A DNA stretch of 64,000 bases from assembly GCA_014058105.1 (NCBI GenBank), contig JACGCM010001403.1, positions 744,001 through 808,000 on the forward strand, written 5' to 3'. Shown piece by piece: positions 33,788 to 45,608 of the stretch (position 1 is the first letter of the stretch; each line of letters starts with the position of its first letter). The notes under the pieces were generated by a model. The model had not been told where the DNA came from, did no database searches, and saw only the letters and a program-made list of their open reading frames with translations. The stretch is from Kingdonia uniflora. Its lineage: Eukaryota > Streptophyta > Magnoliopsida > Ranunculales > Circaeasteraceae. Made by a program: the position numbers and the translations under genes.

Positions 33788-36430
33788 TCATATCAGCGTG
33801 GCTGCACCTTCTCCCCCAACAGGCTCTTCAGTACCAACATCCTCAGCACCTCCAATAGAAGATTTTGACCCTGTACCATCGATGACCACATCAATTATAC
33901 TCCCAGTAGCAATACCGTCGATCACAGAAGCCTCCACACCACCTCCAACACCCCCATTAGCAACATCTACCTCCATCCCCTCCGTATGTAAAGAATCTTT
34001 AACGACAGGATCTTGGGTAATAGGCAAGCATTGCAAAGTATCAGGATCAAACCCTATATCCTCTATAAACTCTTTCAGTCTGACAGTAACTGCACATTCA
34101 TCATCAAACTGCCCCTGGTAACGCTCATTCTGTGCTTTCTTTTCCTTCTCCTTCTCAGCAAGCTTCGTCCTCAGTATCTGCTCATGATTAAAACGCTGAC
34201 CCTTCAATCTCTTCTTGAATACATCATTGATAGCCTCCAGATCTCGCATCAAAGTTTTATTCTCAGACACCACCGACGCGTCAGTCCCTCGAGCAAGCTC
34301 TAGACTGTCAGCCGCTTCTTGTAACTTCCTCTTTAACACTTTCACCGCCATTTGAAAACACTGCACCTAAGCATCCGCCTGCTAGAATATCCAACCATCA
34401 GTACCTCTCGAAGAATCAAGCACTCAAGAAAATGTCAGAATCTCACAAACAAATAGACACTTACCTGGTACATACTTTTCCTTATCTGCTTCGACTCCTC
34501 GTCTGGGTCATCGGCACAGAGTTCCGCCATCGAAGCAGCAACAACCAGAGTATGATCCTCTCGCTCAGCCTCTGTCATATCTACACCCGCATCCTCCGCA
34601 TCGTCTTTCCCCAGCGCTCTACGCCATTTGCGTTGGGTACCCTTCGCCTGTTGTACCCTGGGAGACTCGGGAATAACCTTGCTCTTCCCTTTCTCAGCCT
34701 GGGTCGATGCCTGCTTCGGCCTCTGTCTCGAAGGGTCACTAGTTTCTTCGAGTACTATCGCTGCCTGCTTTGACGCCCGTTGCACTTTCGGAACATATTT
34801 TACCTTCCTTGCCAAATTATCATCCTCCATGCCTTCGACTACCTTTAAAACACCTTCGCCTCCCCTTTTCTTTGATGGCTTCGACATAATGGGTATGTTT
34901 CGAAGCTAGGACTCTATCTTCTTCTGCCTCTTCCTCTTGATACCAAGACTCTTGAAAATGGAATTCACCCACTCCTCGTCCGAATCAATTAGGGCGTCAA
35001 TATAATCCCTCGGATTCGCCCAAGTTCGGTTTTGAGGACCTACAAAACAAACAGAAATACGATCATAGTTTATTCAAACAATATATTAAAAACTATTCGA
35101 CAGAAAACTTACTCGGATTATAGAATTTATGATGTAACCTATAAGAATCCTCCCCTTTGGCATTCTCATAATTCCCCCGAACTAAAACCAAATCTCTATT
35201 CCACCCTCGACCTGTCGAGCACAGATCAAACAACTAGGGCTTGTCTACATGGCACTAGATGTGGTACGTGCCTACATTCTGATTCCCCTTCCTCGAATGG
35301 AATGATACCACATCATACTACTCAATTAAATTCTTCCCCTCACTCCTCAATTTGGCATTCATGCCCTTTATGACCTTCATCATCTCATAAATGTTCCTAT
35401 TCATCTGAATTGGGGAAACTTCCCAGAAGTTCAACACCTCCTTCACCAGCCTTCGAAGGGGCAATCGCATCCCCAGTTGAATTTGGCCTCTATACGCCAT
35501 GATACCTTCTCGAGGCTTAGATTTAAAGCTGTACTCGGAACCCGTAAAATACAATATAACCCCTACCTTCGATAACACATGTTTAACTGCAAATCAATCT
35601 AGCCTCTGGTTCTCTCCATCCGGAACAGAACCTGTAGCCTCATCTGACTAAGTCAAATCTTCATCATGATCTCTTTACTTCCCCTCACCCCTTCCACCAC
35701 TCGAAGGCTCAGCCTGACCTTCGCCTCTCTTTCTCTGTCCTCCCCCTATCTCCTCCTTACCTCTACCCTCAGTCACTACCATCTTACGACGCTTACTACT
35801 TGAACCCCCAGTCTCAGGAACCACCACTGTCAGTAGGATATCTTTTGCTATGACTAGTTCTTCTATGCCACTGCTCTCATCTATCGGAGCACGACCAGAC
35901 ACACTAGCCTTATTTTCTTTGACCTCCTCGTCTATTAGCCTCAGTCTCAAAACTCGACGGGTACACATTTTATACTACAACGGAAAAGATACACAATTAG
36001 ATTGATGCATTCGACTATTATCTGTCAATAATCCATTTTCATCTACCCTCTCCAACAGATACAGACACAGTCAAAAACTCAACCCCAATCCCAGTTCCAT
36101 CATCATTACCCTCAGAATCCCAAATGAGATAAACCCCTGACACATGAATTCCCCCTGTACTCGAACACATCCTCAATATTACAAACCCAGAAGATCCTAT
36201 TTATAGATACAGAAGAAAAAGCAAAAAAAAAAAAAACAGATAGAGATCAATCGACATACCTGTGTTAGCGGAAGAACAATCGAAACGTCAAGTCAGCAGT
36301 ACTCATCAACAACCTCAGTAACCTCTCTCAAGCTTCACGTAAAATTGGCATAAGTCTCTTCATCTCACTCTCTAGTTTTGTTTGTGAACAATACTTTAGT
36401 TATTTCCTCCACATATTTATACCACCTCAG
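33788..36430 (-). pseudogene. Spliced antisense gene of element A (putative gypsy-type transposon protein)
   Basis: Tat elements often carry an extra ORF antisense to gag-pol near the 3' LTR. Its function is unknown. Here the minus strand shows a TATA-like GGTATAAATATG (near 36415), a leader exon ending CACAG|GTATGT (near 36260), and an intron ending TTGTAG (near 35975). The ORF from 35968 (MCTRRVLRLRLIDEEV) leads through a frameshift near 35670 into AYRGQIQLGMRLPLRRLVKE and VLNFWEVSPIQMNRNIY (near 35480-35400), which resembles the Pfam 'putative gypsy type transposon' domain. Later exons are GPQNRTWANPRDYID (35040, after TTGTAG), a Lys-rich part (34887-34435, donor GTAAGT) and a coiled-coil exon (MAVKVLKRKLQEAADSLELA, from about 34390 after GCTTAG), ending at 33788 with a Gly/Val/acidic tail. 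Stops (for example near 34910 and 35315) make it a pseudogene. Confidence 0.65.
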
Positions 36431-36844
36431 AATTGCAAAAAACTGCCTCGATTCCCCAAACTGCCATCATTACCACTACCCCTGCTTCTCGCCTGAGACG
36501 TGATTTGAAAATTTTACCTTCTTTTACCCCACGTATGTGTCACACGCTCACACTCACAAAATTTTAAAATAAAAAAATAACTCGAACCTTTTGATCCTTA
36601 CTCGAGGCTGTCCAGTCAAATCTCCACATTAAATCAACCTTTTCTGTAAAACGAGGAAACATCATGATAACCTGCACGACGCACTGCCCCAGGAACCAGT
36701 ACCGATCTGATAGACCAGCTGTCTGGGATGTTAGTCAGTCCAGTCAAATCCAACAGACCTTCGACTAAATCGTGTTTTGAACATTCGACATTCGACAATA
36801 TGATCGCACCTAAATCACCTTAAAATTTTATGTCTATCCTACTT

Positions 36845-37050
36845 ATATACAGTTCAAAATTTTACTTCGGCAGTTCAGAATTTTACTTCAACAGATCATA
36901 ATTTTACTTCGACAGTTCAGAATTTTACTTCGATAGTTCTGAATTTTACTTTGACAGTTCAGGATGTTACTTACACAAAGTTCAGACTTTTACTTCGATA
37001 GTTCAAAATTTTGCTTACAAAAAGGTCAGATTTATACTTCGACAGTTATC
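36845..37050. repeat. 21-bp repeat, about 8 imperfect copies
   Basis: Repeated GTTCAGAATTTTACTTCGAC with variants (TTCGATAGTTCTG, TTACTTACACAAAG). It lies between the antisense gene promoter and the 3' LTR, upstream of the antisense TATA-like box in antisense terms. Confidence 0.85.
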
Positions 37051-37273
37051 ATACCAGCTCCCAATTTCATTTAATACAGATCAAAACAGTACAAATAAAC
37101 AAAAAAAATCCAAAATCCAATTTCATTCCATACCACCATATATAAATACCCCTACATACCATCCTATACAAATACCCCAACAGTCAAAAGAAGCCCCTAT
37201 TTCTCCTCGGGACATTTCTTCTCGCTCTCGGCCTCAGCAACAACATCTTCCTAGTCACCATCTCCTCAGTAAA

Positions 37274-37757
37274 TGACTCAAGCAGGGACAACCGGTGGCC
37301 GGGAAACTGTCCCATCATCTGTAGCTTCCTGTATCGATGAGCATGGACAGCTCTGACATTTTTGGCATTAATGCCAACTCTGGGATACCCGCTCGATATC
37401 CGGATAGTACCCTTGTAATGTGACCTAATATTGGTGACTCAGCCTTTCCTATGTTCTATAAATAGGAGAGATGGGGAACCAATGAGAGGTTGCAAAATCT
37501 CTCCCCTGAACCCCTACAATTTACCTTCGATCACCTTGTAAAATATGATACTCAAACCTTCGACTACTCGACTGCAATACAAACACTCTTAAAAATCCTC
37601 ATCAAAGGTCGTGGAGAGTCACATTCTAGGCCTCCACGCAAGTATATCGTCAGTAGATTAATTAACCTATAAATTATATACTTGATTTCCTTTGATAAAA
37701 GATTAACCCCGTGGTGTAAGAGCCAACTTCTTCTTCTTACGAAGTTATGCCCCTACA
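37274..37757 (+). repeat. 3' LTR of element A (start approximate)
   Basis: It matches the 5' LTR of element B over its last 370 bp: AACTCTGGGATACCCGCTCG, CTATAAATAGGAGAGATGGG (TATA box, near 37455), GGTCGTGGAG...CTAGGCCTCCACGCAAGTAT, GGTGTAAGAGCCAACTT and the terminal CCCCTACA. The first 110 bp diverge from B, so the left edge (TGACTCAAG at 37274) is a guess. Confidence 0.75.
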
Positions 37758-38160
37758 GATAATCCAGCATTCGAGAAGATGTCATGTCTACAACCATAAG
37801 TCCTCGACCTACTAAAAGTAGCCATTGTGCCTGGTCAAGAAAAAGCCGTTAGAGATCTGCGAAGTTCGCCCACTATCCCCAAAATAGGAAATTGTTTTTC
37901 TTTTTGTAAACTGCCTGTATCTGCTATAAATACTGGCAGAGAATAGATTATTCAAATCCGCAACTTGACCACTCACTCATCATTACTTTACTGTCACTCC
38001 TCAACTTGTAATAACTAGCAACCTATTGGATTTTACATCAAAATCCTCCCCAAGGTTATGATTTTTTTTCAGCTTTTATTGAGTTTTTACGTAAAATCTT
38101 ATTTGTTTTAGTTTATTACTGCACCATCCTTACAAAAAGTATTGGCAAATATTACCCTTC
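37758..38160. other. Non-coding stretch, possibly LTR-like
   Basis: No coding content is recognised. A TATAAATAC word (near 37924) followed about 90 bp later by a leader-like CT-rich sequence suggests a promoter/LTR piece belonging to the gag remnant downstream, but no LTR ends or partner copy were found. Confidence 0.3.
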
Positions 38161-38164
38161 CAGA

Positions 38165-38655
38165 AAACATGCCATTACACTTCCCTTGATGATTACACTT
38201 ATCAGTTTTATCTCCTTGAGGCACGTGCACGACTCTATGATACTGAGCAGCAGCGAGTTAGTAGATACAAGTCCGGTTTGACGAAAAAACTTCAGGAAGA
38301 AACAACGCTTCAACGTATCTTTTGTCTTACTGAAATTGTACAGTTGGCCAAACAGGCAAGCGAATTACATGCGAAGTATCACCCTCCATTTCCAGCAGCA
38401 ACACCAGCAGCCCCAGCTATTCCAACAGTCACTGCACTGCGTACCTTTGCTTTAGGTAACTGCTAGGGATGTGGCAAATAGGGGCACCAAAAACATGACT
38501 GTCCTGCATTTGCTAAAAAGGTCGATCTAATTGTAGATGGTATGCGTAAGAATGTGATAGCGACAGTTCAGCGTGTTCTGCAAGATGAAGATGAAGAAGA
38601 GACTGGGATGCACACTACATTTGTTCGTAAGTTCTTTGGAGTACCGCCCCCTTAA
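38165..38655 (+). pseudogene. Isolated retrotransposon gag remnant with zinc knuckle
   Basis: The frame reads EQQRVSRYKSGLTKKLQEET and LTEIVQLAKQASELHAKYHP, the end of a Ty3/gypsy-type gag domain. A Pro/Ala-rich linker follows, then a CCHC zinc-knuckle region (GCGK..GHQKHDCPAF, near 38465-38515) interrupted by TAG and then by a second in-frame TAG. The acidic tail QDEDEEETG continues to about 38655. It differs from the gags of elements A-D, so it is a fifth element reduced to a fragment. Confidence 0.65.
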
Positions 38656-38875
38656 TTTTGTAGATAAAATCTTCTTAGGTCGAGGGTTTGACGTGGCACG
38701 TCTCTGCTAGGGTCGTCTACCCCCGTGTGACATATGTTTATTTTATGCTTAGCTTATGCTCTGTTGGAGAGGTCCAATGTGGGTTATTAACAGTTTCTCT
38801 TTTTTAGGTTAGTTTCCTATTTTATGCTTAACTTATGCTCTTATTGATTCTTCATCATTGATCTCTGTACATAAT

Positions 38876-38877
<2 letters not shown>

Positions 38878-38913
<36 letters not shown>
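38878..38913. repeat. (AT)n microsatellite
   Basis: About 17 uninterrupted AT dinucleotides immediately before the WNK-like pseudogene. Confidence 0.97.
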
Positions 38914-38916
<3 letters not shown>

Positions 38917-39005
38917 AAGTTGCGTGGAATCAGATTAAATTGGGTTTACAGTGCTTTTGATCAAGAAGACGGGATTGAAGTTGCGTGGAATCAGATTAAA
39001 TTGGG
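38914..39005 (+). repeat. 31-bp duplication at the 5' edge of the kinase remnant
   Basis: TTGAAGTTGCGTGGAATCAG plus eleven more bases occurs at 38914-38944 and at 38975-39005, identical. The first copy abuts the (AT)n tract and reads out of frame with the kinase, so it marks the truncation joint. Confidence 0.95.
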
Positions 39006-39705
39006 GATGTTTTTCGATGATGAAGCGATGATGATGCGTACTTTCAATGAAACATGGTTGCTACGAGAGATGAGTCACGAGAACATCCTAGAGTGTTACA
39101 ATGTATGGTTGGATGAAGAGCATGACACATTGAATTTTATCACGGAGGTATGTACATCGGGAAGTTTGAGGGATTACCGGGAGAAACATCGGCGTGTTTC
39201 TCTCAAGGCGATGAAGAAGTGGCCGAGGCAGATTTTAAGGGGGTTGGAGTATTTACACATGCACAAACCGTGTATCATTCATAGGGATATCAAGTGCAAC
39301 AATATCTTCATCAATGACAGCACTGGAGGGGTGAAGATTGGAGATTTTGGTTAATCAGCAGTTGTTGACAATAGTCATGTGGCACATACAGTACTTGGTA
39401 CGCCGGCGTTCATGGCACCAGAGCTATACGATGAGCATTATACAGAGGTGGTTGACATATATGCATTCGGGCTTTGTGTATTAGAATTGGTGACGATGGA
39501 GATACCATATAATGAGTGCGATACCATGGTGAAGATATACAAAAAAGTGTCCTCTGGAGCAAGACCTCAAGCGATGAACAAGGTGAAGGACCCAGAGGTT
39601 AAAAGATTTATCGAGAAGTGCCTTTCAAAGCGTAAAGAAAGACCTTCCGCTTCTGAATTACTCAGAGACCAGTTCTTCGACGGACTTGACGACAACGATG
39701 CTTAG
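38914..39705 (+). pseudogene. WNK11-like protein kinase, 5'-truncated and with a premature stop
   Basis: WNK kinases are plant and animal Ser/Thr kinases whose ATP-anchoring Lys sits in the glycine-rich loop. Here the frame enters at [19 protein letters not shown], just after that loop, and continues [32 protein letters not shown] (catalytic HRD Asp present), KIGDFG, then TAA at 39352-39354. It resumes in the same frame with [37 protein letters not shown] and [18 protein letters not shown], ending at 39705. These match plant WNK11-type kinases. The N-lobe start with the loop and its Lys is absent, replaced by a 31-bp duplicated piece. No introns interrupt it, so it may be a processed copy. 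It is not expected to be an active kinase. Confidence 0.88.
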
Positions 39706-40636
39706 AAGGGAAGAAAAATATTGTAGTACAGAATTTTCCTACGAGCTATGCATTGTCTAAGATGTAATAATTAATAATTGAACTACACATAGTGCTTTAT
39801 CCCCACGGGGTATGTAGGCAGCCGTAACTGAGGTCCAGCACAAAAAAGAAAATAATCAAAATTCAAAGAAGCTTGTTTTTTTGTTGATGTACAAAATATT
39901 GTAACGATATTACCTGATATATTTGAATCACCATTCATTCTTTGACTGTTTTTGGCTGATATATCATAAACATATTTCAAGTTTATGGTAGGACAGCCAT
40001 TCATATTGATTCCTTTTTTTTTTACGTTTATGTTAATCTTGAAGTGATATCTGTGTCTTGTGATTTAAAACATATTTCAACCTTATTGTTATGAGTATAT
40101 CTTTCTTATGATTTTCTTACTTCTTGGCCTAAGATCATGAAAACACATATTGCGATTAAGATTTATTTCAAGGTTATTGTAGGATGACTCGGCAAGGTAC
40201 AATGCCTTGAGGTCCTGGGTCTGGTGAACTATACACCAATGTGTGTCATCAGTCTCAAATATTCCTGAGTTAATCTAGAATATGTGATTTTTAGGATGCT
40301 ATATTATGACTCCGCATATTTTTTCAACCGTGGTGGACGGAGGAGCGCACAAAACTTAGGTGTAAAGTAGGAAGCTAATACAATCTGTAAAAGAGTTTGC
40401 ATATATGTAGAACTTTGAAGGTGCTTATCTTGGCAGTTACGAAAGTTAAAATATGTAGTTCACAAAACATGAAAGTGTAGAGACCAAATGCATGGTTAAA
40501 ATTAGTACTCTACGTAAACAAATATATTTCTTGCTTCATCTTCTTTTGTACAAAAATGTAATAAACGCAAAAACTACTGCTCACCCCATCTTCAATCCAA
40601 TCCATGAGCATTCTTGGTGCTACTATTGTACTCCAA
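39706..40636. other. Intergenic region between convergent WNK-like and MIP1-like genes
   Basis: I see no gene. It contains the 3' flank of the kinase remnant and the presumed 3' UTR of the minus-strand MIP1-like gene (ATTACATTTTTGTACAAAAG near 40545-40560 on the minus strand). Confidence 0.4.
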
Positions 40637-43600
40637 TCATCTAATCAGCTCTTTTGATATCAAATAACGGAAAGCAAAGTTATGAGAAACCCACTCTATG
40701 TTCTTACGATTTTTTCCTTGTTGAAACTTCTGTCTTCTTTTTCGTAAAGTCTCTGGCATACATTGTTGGATTAGTTCAACCAAACTTGCTGGGGACAAAC
40801 CCGAATCTCTTGCAAAGGACTCTACAATCTTTGGTAATAAAATTTTTTGATCCTTGCGACGAATACCAAATGTGACACGAAGATATTCTTCTTTTGCGAC
40901 TTCAAGCTCCTGGAACACTCTTTTTGGTGTGTATACACGGACCTACAGAAAAGGAACATAAGAAACATAATGGTATATTAATCAAAAAAATCAATACATA
41001 TATAAGACCCAATTGTGCTTAGTGAAACAATATGTTGGCATAAGAAGGTTCAGTACAGTTATCGAATTCTCTTCTTCTCCGCATAATGGAATTGGTGTGA
41101 TTACATCCACCACTTTTTTTATTAGGTTTTGATCTATTTTACTATAGTGTTGAGGGTGTGTGATTTGGCCTTTTTTATCTACCTAGGGCAAGTGCATCTG
41201 GTTCGGAACCAAAATTCAACGAGTACGAGTATCTTTGTCTAAAATGATTAGTACAGATCTAAGGGTGCATGATTACATGGGGGGCATATACAGATAGATC
41301 CCACACTTCTCCTTGTGGATTTTTCGGTAAGTTGGGAGGCCACACTTCTCTTTATAGGTTTTCGCAAAGTTGGGAGGCCATTTAGTTAGGCAAAATTGAT
41401 CAGAGAAAACTATGCATTAACATTGAACAGAACACAAGCAGTAAGAACTCAACAAATAAACAACAAGATAAAGTACAAATACTTACTGCAGCGTCAGAAT
41501 GACTTCCTGAACAAAGCCCAAAGTGTAACAGAGGTTCTGAACGCTCAATTGCATATGCTTGTCGATCACCTGCAGACTTAAACTTTGTCCTGGAGAAAAA
41601 TAACAGGCGAAACCACTGCGAGCAAAACTAAAATGCATCAGTCCCATACACACACGTAGCACAAATATTTGGATCTAGAAAGGAACAGGAAAAAATGCAA
41701 TAACGTGACCTACCTGACCAGGCCGAGGCATAGTACAACCTAAAATAAAACTTTGAATCATTTCTGTAGTTACGGTTTGACCCCCCACGTTATATGCAGC
41801 CTGGACTATGTACAAACATATGAATACAGATGTGCATGTATAGTTATTTGTTTGAAGAGAAATAAGCAAGGCTCTGCTCACCTTGAGAAGTAAAGACAGT
41901 CTTTTTAGATTGTTTCGTGGGATCCCATAGGCCAAAAAAGTCTGTAGAGAAAAATGGAAGAATTGGTTAAATCCTTCCAAGAAAAAACAGCAACTAGGTT
42001 ATAGTATCACGAAATTAACATGGTTTTGTAAACAAACCATACATGCATCACCAATGCATTATGTATATTCATCCAGAATGCAAGCTTCTCATCATGCTTC
42101 ATTTTTCTTGGATTAACTTCTTCCAAACGGCAAACAAGGGATCTGCAAGAGAGAACCTATATCAAACTTGAGGAAAATCAGAATCTTAACAGAAGATTGA
42201 CCCAATTTTGAGGGATATTTTTTTTAGCTCCACTACATAGCTGACCCTGAAAGTTAACAAATAACACTAACGCCATTCTCGGGATTGAAAGCTCACCTGT
42301 AATTTTGGAGCATCGAATCAATATCTTTCATTCTCTGAGTATCTCTATAGATCCAGGGAACTTCTAGCATTGTGCTATATGGCCCACTAAACTCTTTAAA
42401 CCCTTCAACGTGAAACGGGTTATCTAACCTTGAGTCAATAGATGAATCTTTCCTACATTGGGGGCTCCACATACCGTACTGATCTTGAGGAGAAAATTCA
42501 CTGATTGTTGACAAGGATGAAATGGGGGAAGAAGTGAGGCCATGATGAATCAGAGAAGGATCTGCAAGCTTGCAGTATATAGCTGCAATGCATTTTATCA
42601 TATCTTCTGAAAGTCTATTAGAAGTCTCGGGAATATGATCCGAAATACGGGTGCCAAGATGCTCCGCCAGACTTATCACACTCGTGGAGCCATTTTGTGC
42701 ATGCTGTCAATAAGAGATTTGAAGACGTAATTACGACAGGATTTTCTTTATACGAGTATCTCCAATAGTCTTGTGGAGTTGTAGTAGCCTAGGACAGCAG
42801 TTTTCAATGATCTTGTTATGCAAAACATTAAAAGTAAATATTTCAATAGTACGCAGCTTAGCCCTGGCAACAATTTATGAAAAAGGTTGACGAAATTTCT
42901 TTTTCCTACATCAGTTTCCCAGTTGTGAAAATTTACAACAATGATGATCAGGAGCCATTCGAAAATAAAAACCTCTTTTTTTGCCTTATTTTGTAACTTG
43001 AGCAAGAGAGACACTGATGCAAAACACAGGAATCTTTAGTTTTTTGATTTTTTTTTTTAAGGTTTCTCAAGTTTCACGAGATCATCATTGGAGGCCCTCA
43101 AAAGATCAATAAAGGAAGTAGCAAAAGTTGGGGACAAAAGTGGCTACCTTCAAAAAAGACAAAGGTTGGGAGTGGCACGACCTTAGAGCTCTATCAAGAT
43201 TCCCCACAGGAGAATTTTTTGTAGAACATGTTGATTGTTGACATAAAGAGGACTGGCTACGGTGAATTCCAAAATCTATTCGTTTCTCAGTAGTCCGTAT
43301 AGTATTTTGTTTCTTTTGTGGATACGTAAGTGAACCCCGAGACAACGACAATTGACTAGACTGATCTCCTAAATTCTCCTTTGGTGTAATAGGAAGTCCT
43401 GAAATTTCTCGTAAAATCTCATTTTTGGTTACTGAGGAAGGTTTTTCATCCACACGAGAGGGAGATAATGAACATGTTTGCTGGTCGTATGCCTCACGGT
43501 ACAGTGACAGAAGATATTGTTCCAAATACACAACTTCCAACTCTAATACTGCAATATCCTTAACCAGCTCCTTAGCAGGCTGTGTTAGAGAGAGAAAGAG

Positions 43601-45608
43601 AGACAAATTCAATTTAGAATAAGGAAAAAAACACCACTCCTTATCTACTTGGGAGAACGAGAGAGCATTAGTGCATTACCTTTGACATCAAATTCTCGTC
43701 TAAATTGCCATGTGAAGAATGCTTATACCCGAGTGCTTTCTCTAAAGACCTTCTTATCGCGAATTGTTCTTGCAATCGCTTCTCAAGCTGTAGAATCTGT
43801 GAAAAATAAATAACATTATAAGAGAAATGAATGCAATCAACCAATGTTGCCGAAATAACCCTCGGACTTGTAAATATTTGCAATGACATGTTATGTTCCT
43901 TACCTCTTGCTTTAAGGAATTCCGCGCTTCACATTCTGTGGATTGCTTTGTAGGTTCAATGTGGCTCTTCACTTGTCCCTTATCCTTGAATTATAAACTG
44001 AAATTAATTACTTCTACTAATGCCTATAAAATGCTCCATAATTTACTTAATCATAAAGTGTGCTTCAAGAAAGTAAAGAAACATTGTACAAGGACAAAAG
44101 TGTTGGATTTTCCATCTATACCGGCACTACTCTTCCGGTTCATGAGCACACATGTTAATATGTTGTATAGGTGTTATTAGTTGTGCCCAATTGTTACACC
44201 AAGTTAAGGTAGGTGGAACCTAGTGTTACTCTTTATTAGGGTTTGAGGGTATAATGGGAAGACTACTCTAACCCTATCAGGTTAAATAGAGAGAAGTCCC
44301 TCTTAGATGCTACACCACAGAAAACCATCCCATTGAGGTCTGCAACCAATCTAAGGGAAGACTCCACTCAAGAACAGGTGATTAAATAGAGAGCAAGAAA
44401 AAGAGGTTAGTATAATCATTAATGTTAAGTTATTAATCATAGTTGATAGTACTTTATTCATACAAAAAGTTCATAACTTTCTAATAGAAGGTTATCAAAG
44501 TATTCGTGAAAGCCTCTAAAGACGTCATAACAAAAGGACCTAAGAGTGATGGTCAAACTATTAGAACTGAAGGTCCCAACTCAAAACTAATTGGCTTATG
44601 AGAGGAGTAGCCCCGGGATCTTATACATTGAGTTGCAAGGCTTAGTATGCCCAATCTGGGATTAAATATCTCAACACAAATATCATAATTGGAAAATATA
44701 ATCAATAACCCAAGTTCTCTATGTGCTGTGCCTCTAAAGACATCCAAGTATTAACTATATAGCACAGTAGGAAAACTTGACCAAAATGTCCTCATTGAAG
44801 CCCTCTAGAATTACTGGGCGAAAATGGTGAAAGAGAAAATTGGGGGTCTTACCAATTTAAGACGACCTGGATCTCCAGGCTCTGTATCCAAATTAGTATT
44901 AACTATATAGCACAGTAGGAAAACTTGACCAAAATGTCCTCATTGAAGCGCTCTAGAATTACTTGGCGAAAATGGTGAAAGATAAAATTGGGGGTCTTAC
45001 CAATTTGAGATGACCTGGATCTCCAGGCTCCGTATCCAAATCATATTCCATCGCTTTCTTACCCGGACAACTGCCATCGTCATGCATCAACAGAATGCCA
45101 TACATATATCAGAAAGAAATTTAATGAAATACTCAATTAGTTCTAGTTTAAAGAAAGAAAGAGGCCTACTAATACTTTAATAAAGTATTACTAAACAATC
45201 TTAGCATGAATTTTAAAGCTCATTAACATACCCAATAAGGATTATGTCCTTTAGAAAAAAAAATCTTCATAATTCTACTTTGATGATATTTCACAAACAA
45301 AAGTTGAAAAATGCAGTCAAAACAATCACCTAATTTTCCTCATGAATAGAACCATAAAATTTTCATTTTCATATCTCCCAAAAGTGCCTTTAATCATTAC
45401 TACTTTTAATAAACAAAATGAGATTGTTTAATAACTAATCTAAGTAAACCCCATTTGCACTCTAAATTGGGTTTCAGAGAAACCCCATTTAATGCTTCTT
45501 TCCTCTTCTAGTGAAATCACAAACATCAATTACCAAATATGTAAAAACAATAAAAATGGTGAAGTAAACCTACCTCAGAGAACGATTGTGTCTTGAAGTT
45601 TCTCCCAT
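40637..45608 (-). CDS. MIP1-like leucine-zipper/DUF547 protein, 11 coding exons, 607 residues
   Basis: Plant DUF547 proteins with an N-terminal Lzipper-MIP1 domain include relatives of the 'ternary complex factor MIP1', described as interacting with MADS-box proteins. Their biochemical activity is unknown. Coding exons by splice signals (minus strand): 45608-45574, 45070-45001, 43984-43904, 43796-43680, 43579-43148, 42703-42297, 42142-42043, 41941-41882, 41800-41714, 41615-41487 and 40942-40637. They total 1824 nt, stay in frame and end in TGA. All introns are GT-AG. Residues about 62-130 form the zipper (QLEKRLQEQFAIRRSLEKAL; LELEVVYLEQYLLSLY). DUF547 begins near residue 382 (RLEEVNPRKMKHDEKLAFWM, YGIPRNNLKRLSLLLK, TVTTEMIQSFILGC). 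The C-terminus ends HNFAFRYLISKELIR. The start MGETSRHNRSL follows a probable 5' UTR intron acceptor (near 45632). No disruption was seen. Confidence 0.93.
44747..45042 (-). repeat. 148-bp tandem duplication spanning exon 2 of the MIP1-like gene
   Basis: The segment starting AGTATTAACTATATAGCACA occurs at 44747 and 44895 with about seven differences over 148 bp. The copy nearer the acceptor contains the 3' part of exon 2 with its GTAAGACC donor. The other copy repeats the same exon part and donor inside intron 2 but lacks an acceptor of its own. Confidence 0.93.

Larger units (their letters stand above)
27503..37757 (+). mobile_element. Ty3/gypsy Tat-lineage LTR retrotransposon A, degenerate, 5' LTR missing
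   Basis: The internal region begins with PBS-like TTTGGCGCC at 27503 and carries, in order, gag, RT, RNase H, a second (archaeal-type) RNase H, integrase, a tandem-repeat array, a spliced antisense gene and a 3' LTR ending CCCCTACA (37757). A second RNase H, 3' tandem repeats and an antisense ORF are known traits of the Tat lineage (Retand/Ogre/Grande-like). The pol frames carry many stops and frameshifts, and the protease is deleted. Element B at 59478 is the same family in the same orientation. Confidence 0.85.

Noticed and set aside
38914..39705. Functional WNK kinase gene
   Set aside because: The glycine-rich loop with the ATP-anchoring Lys is absent and a TAA follows the DFG motif.
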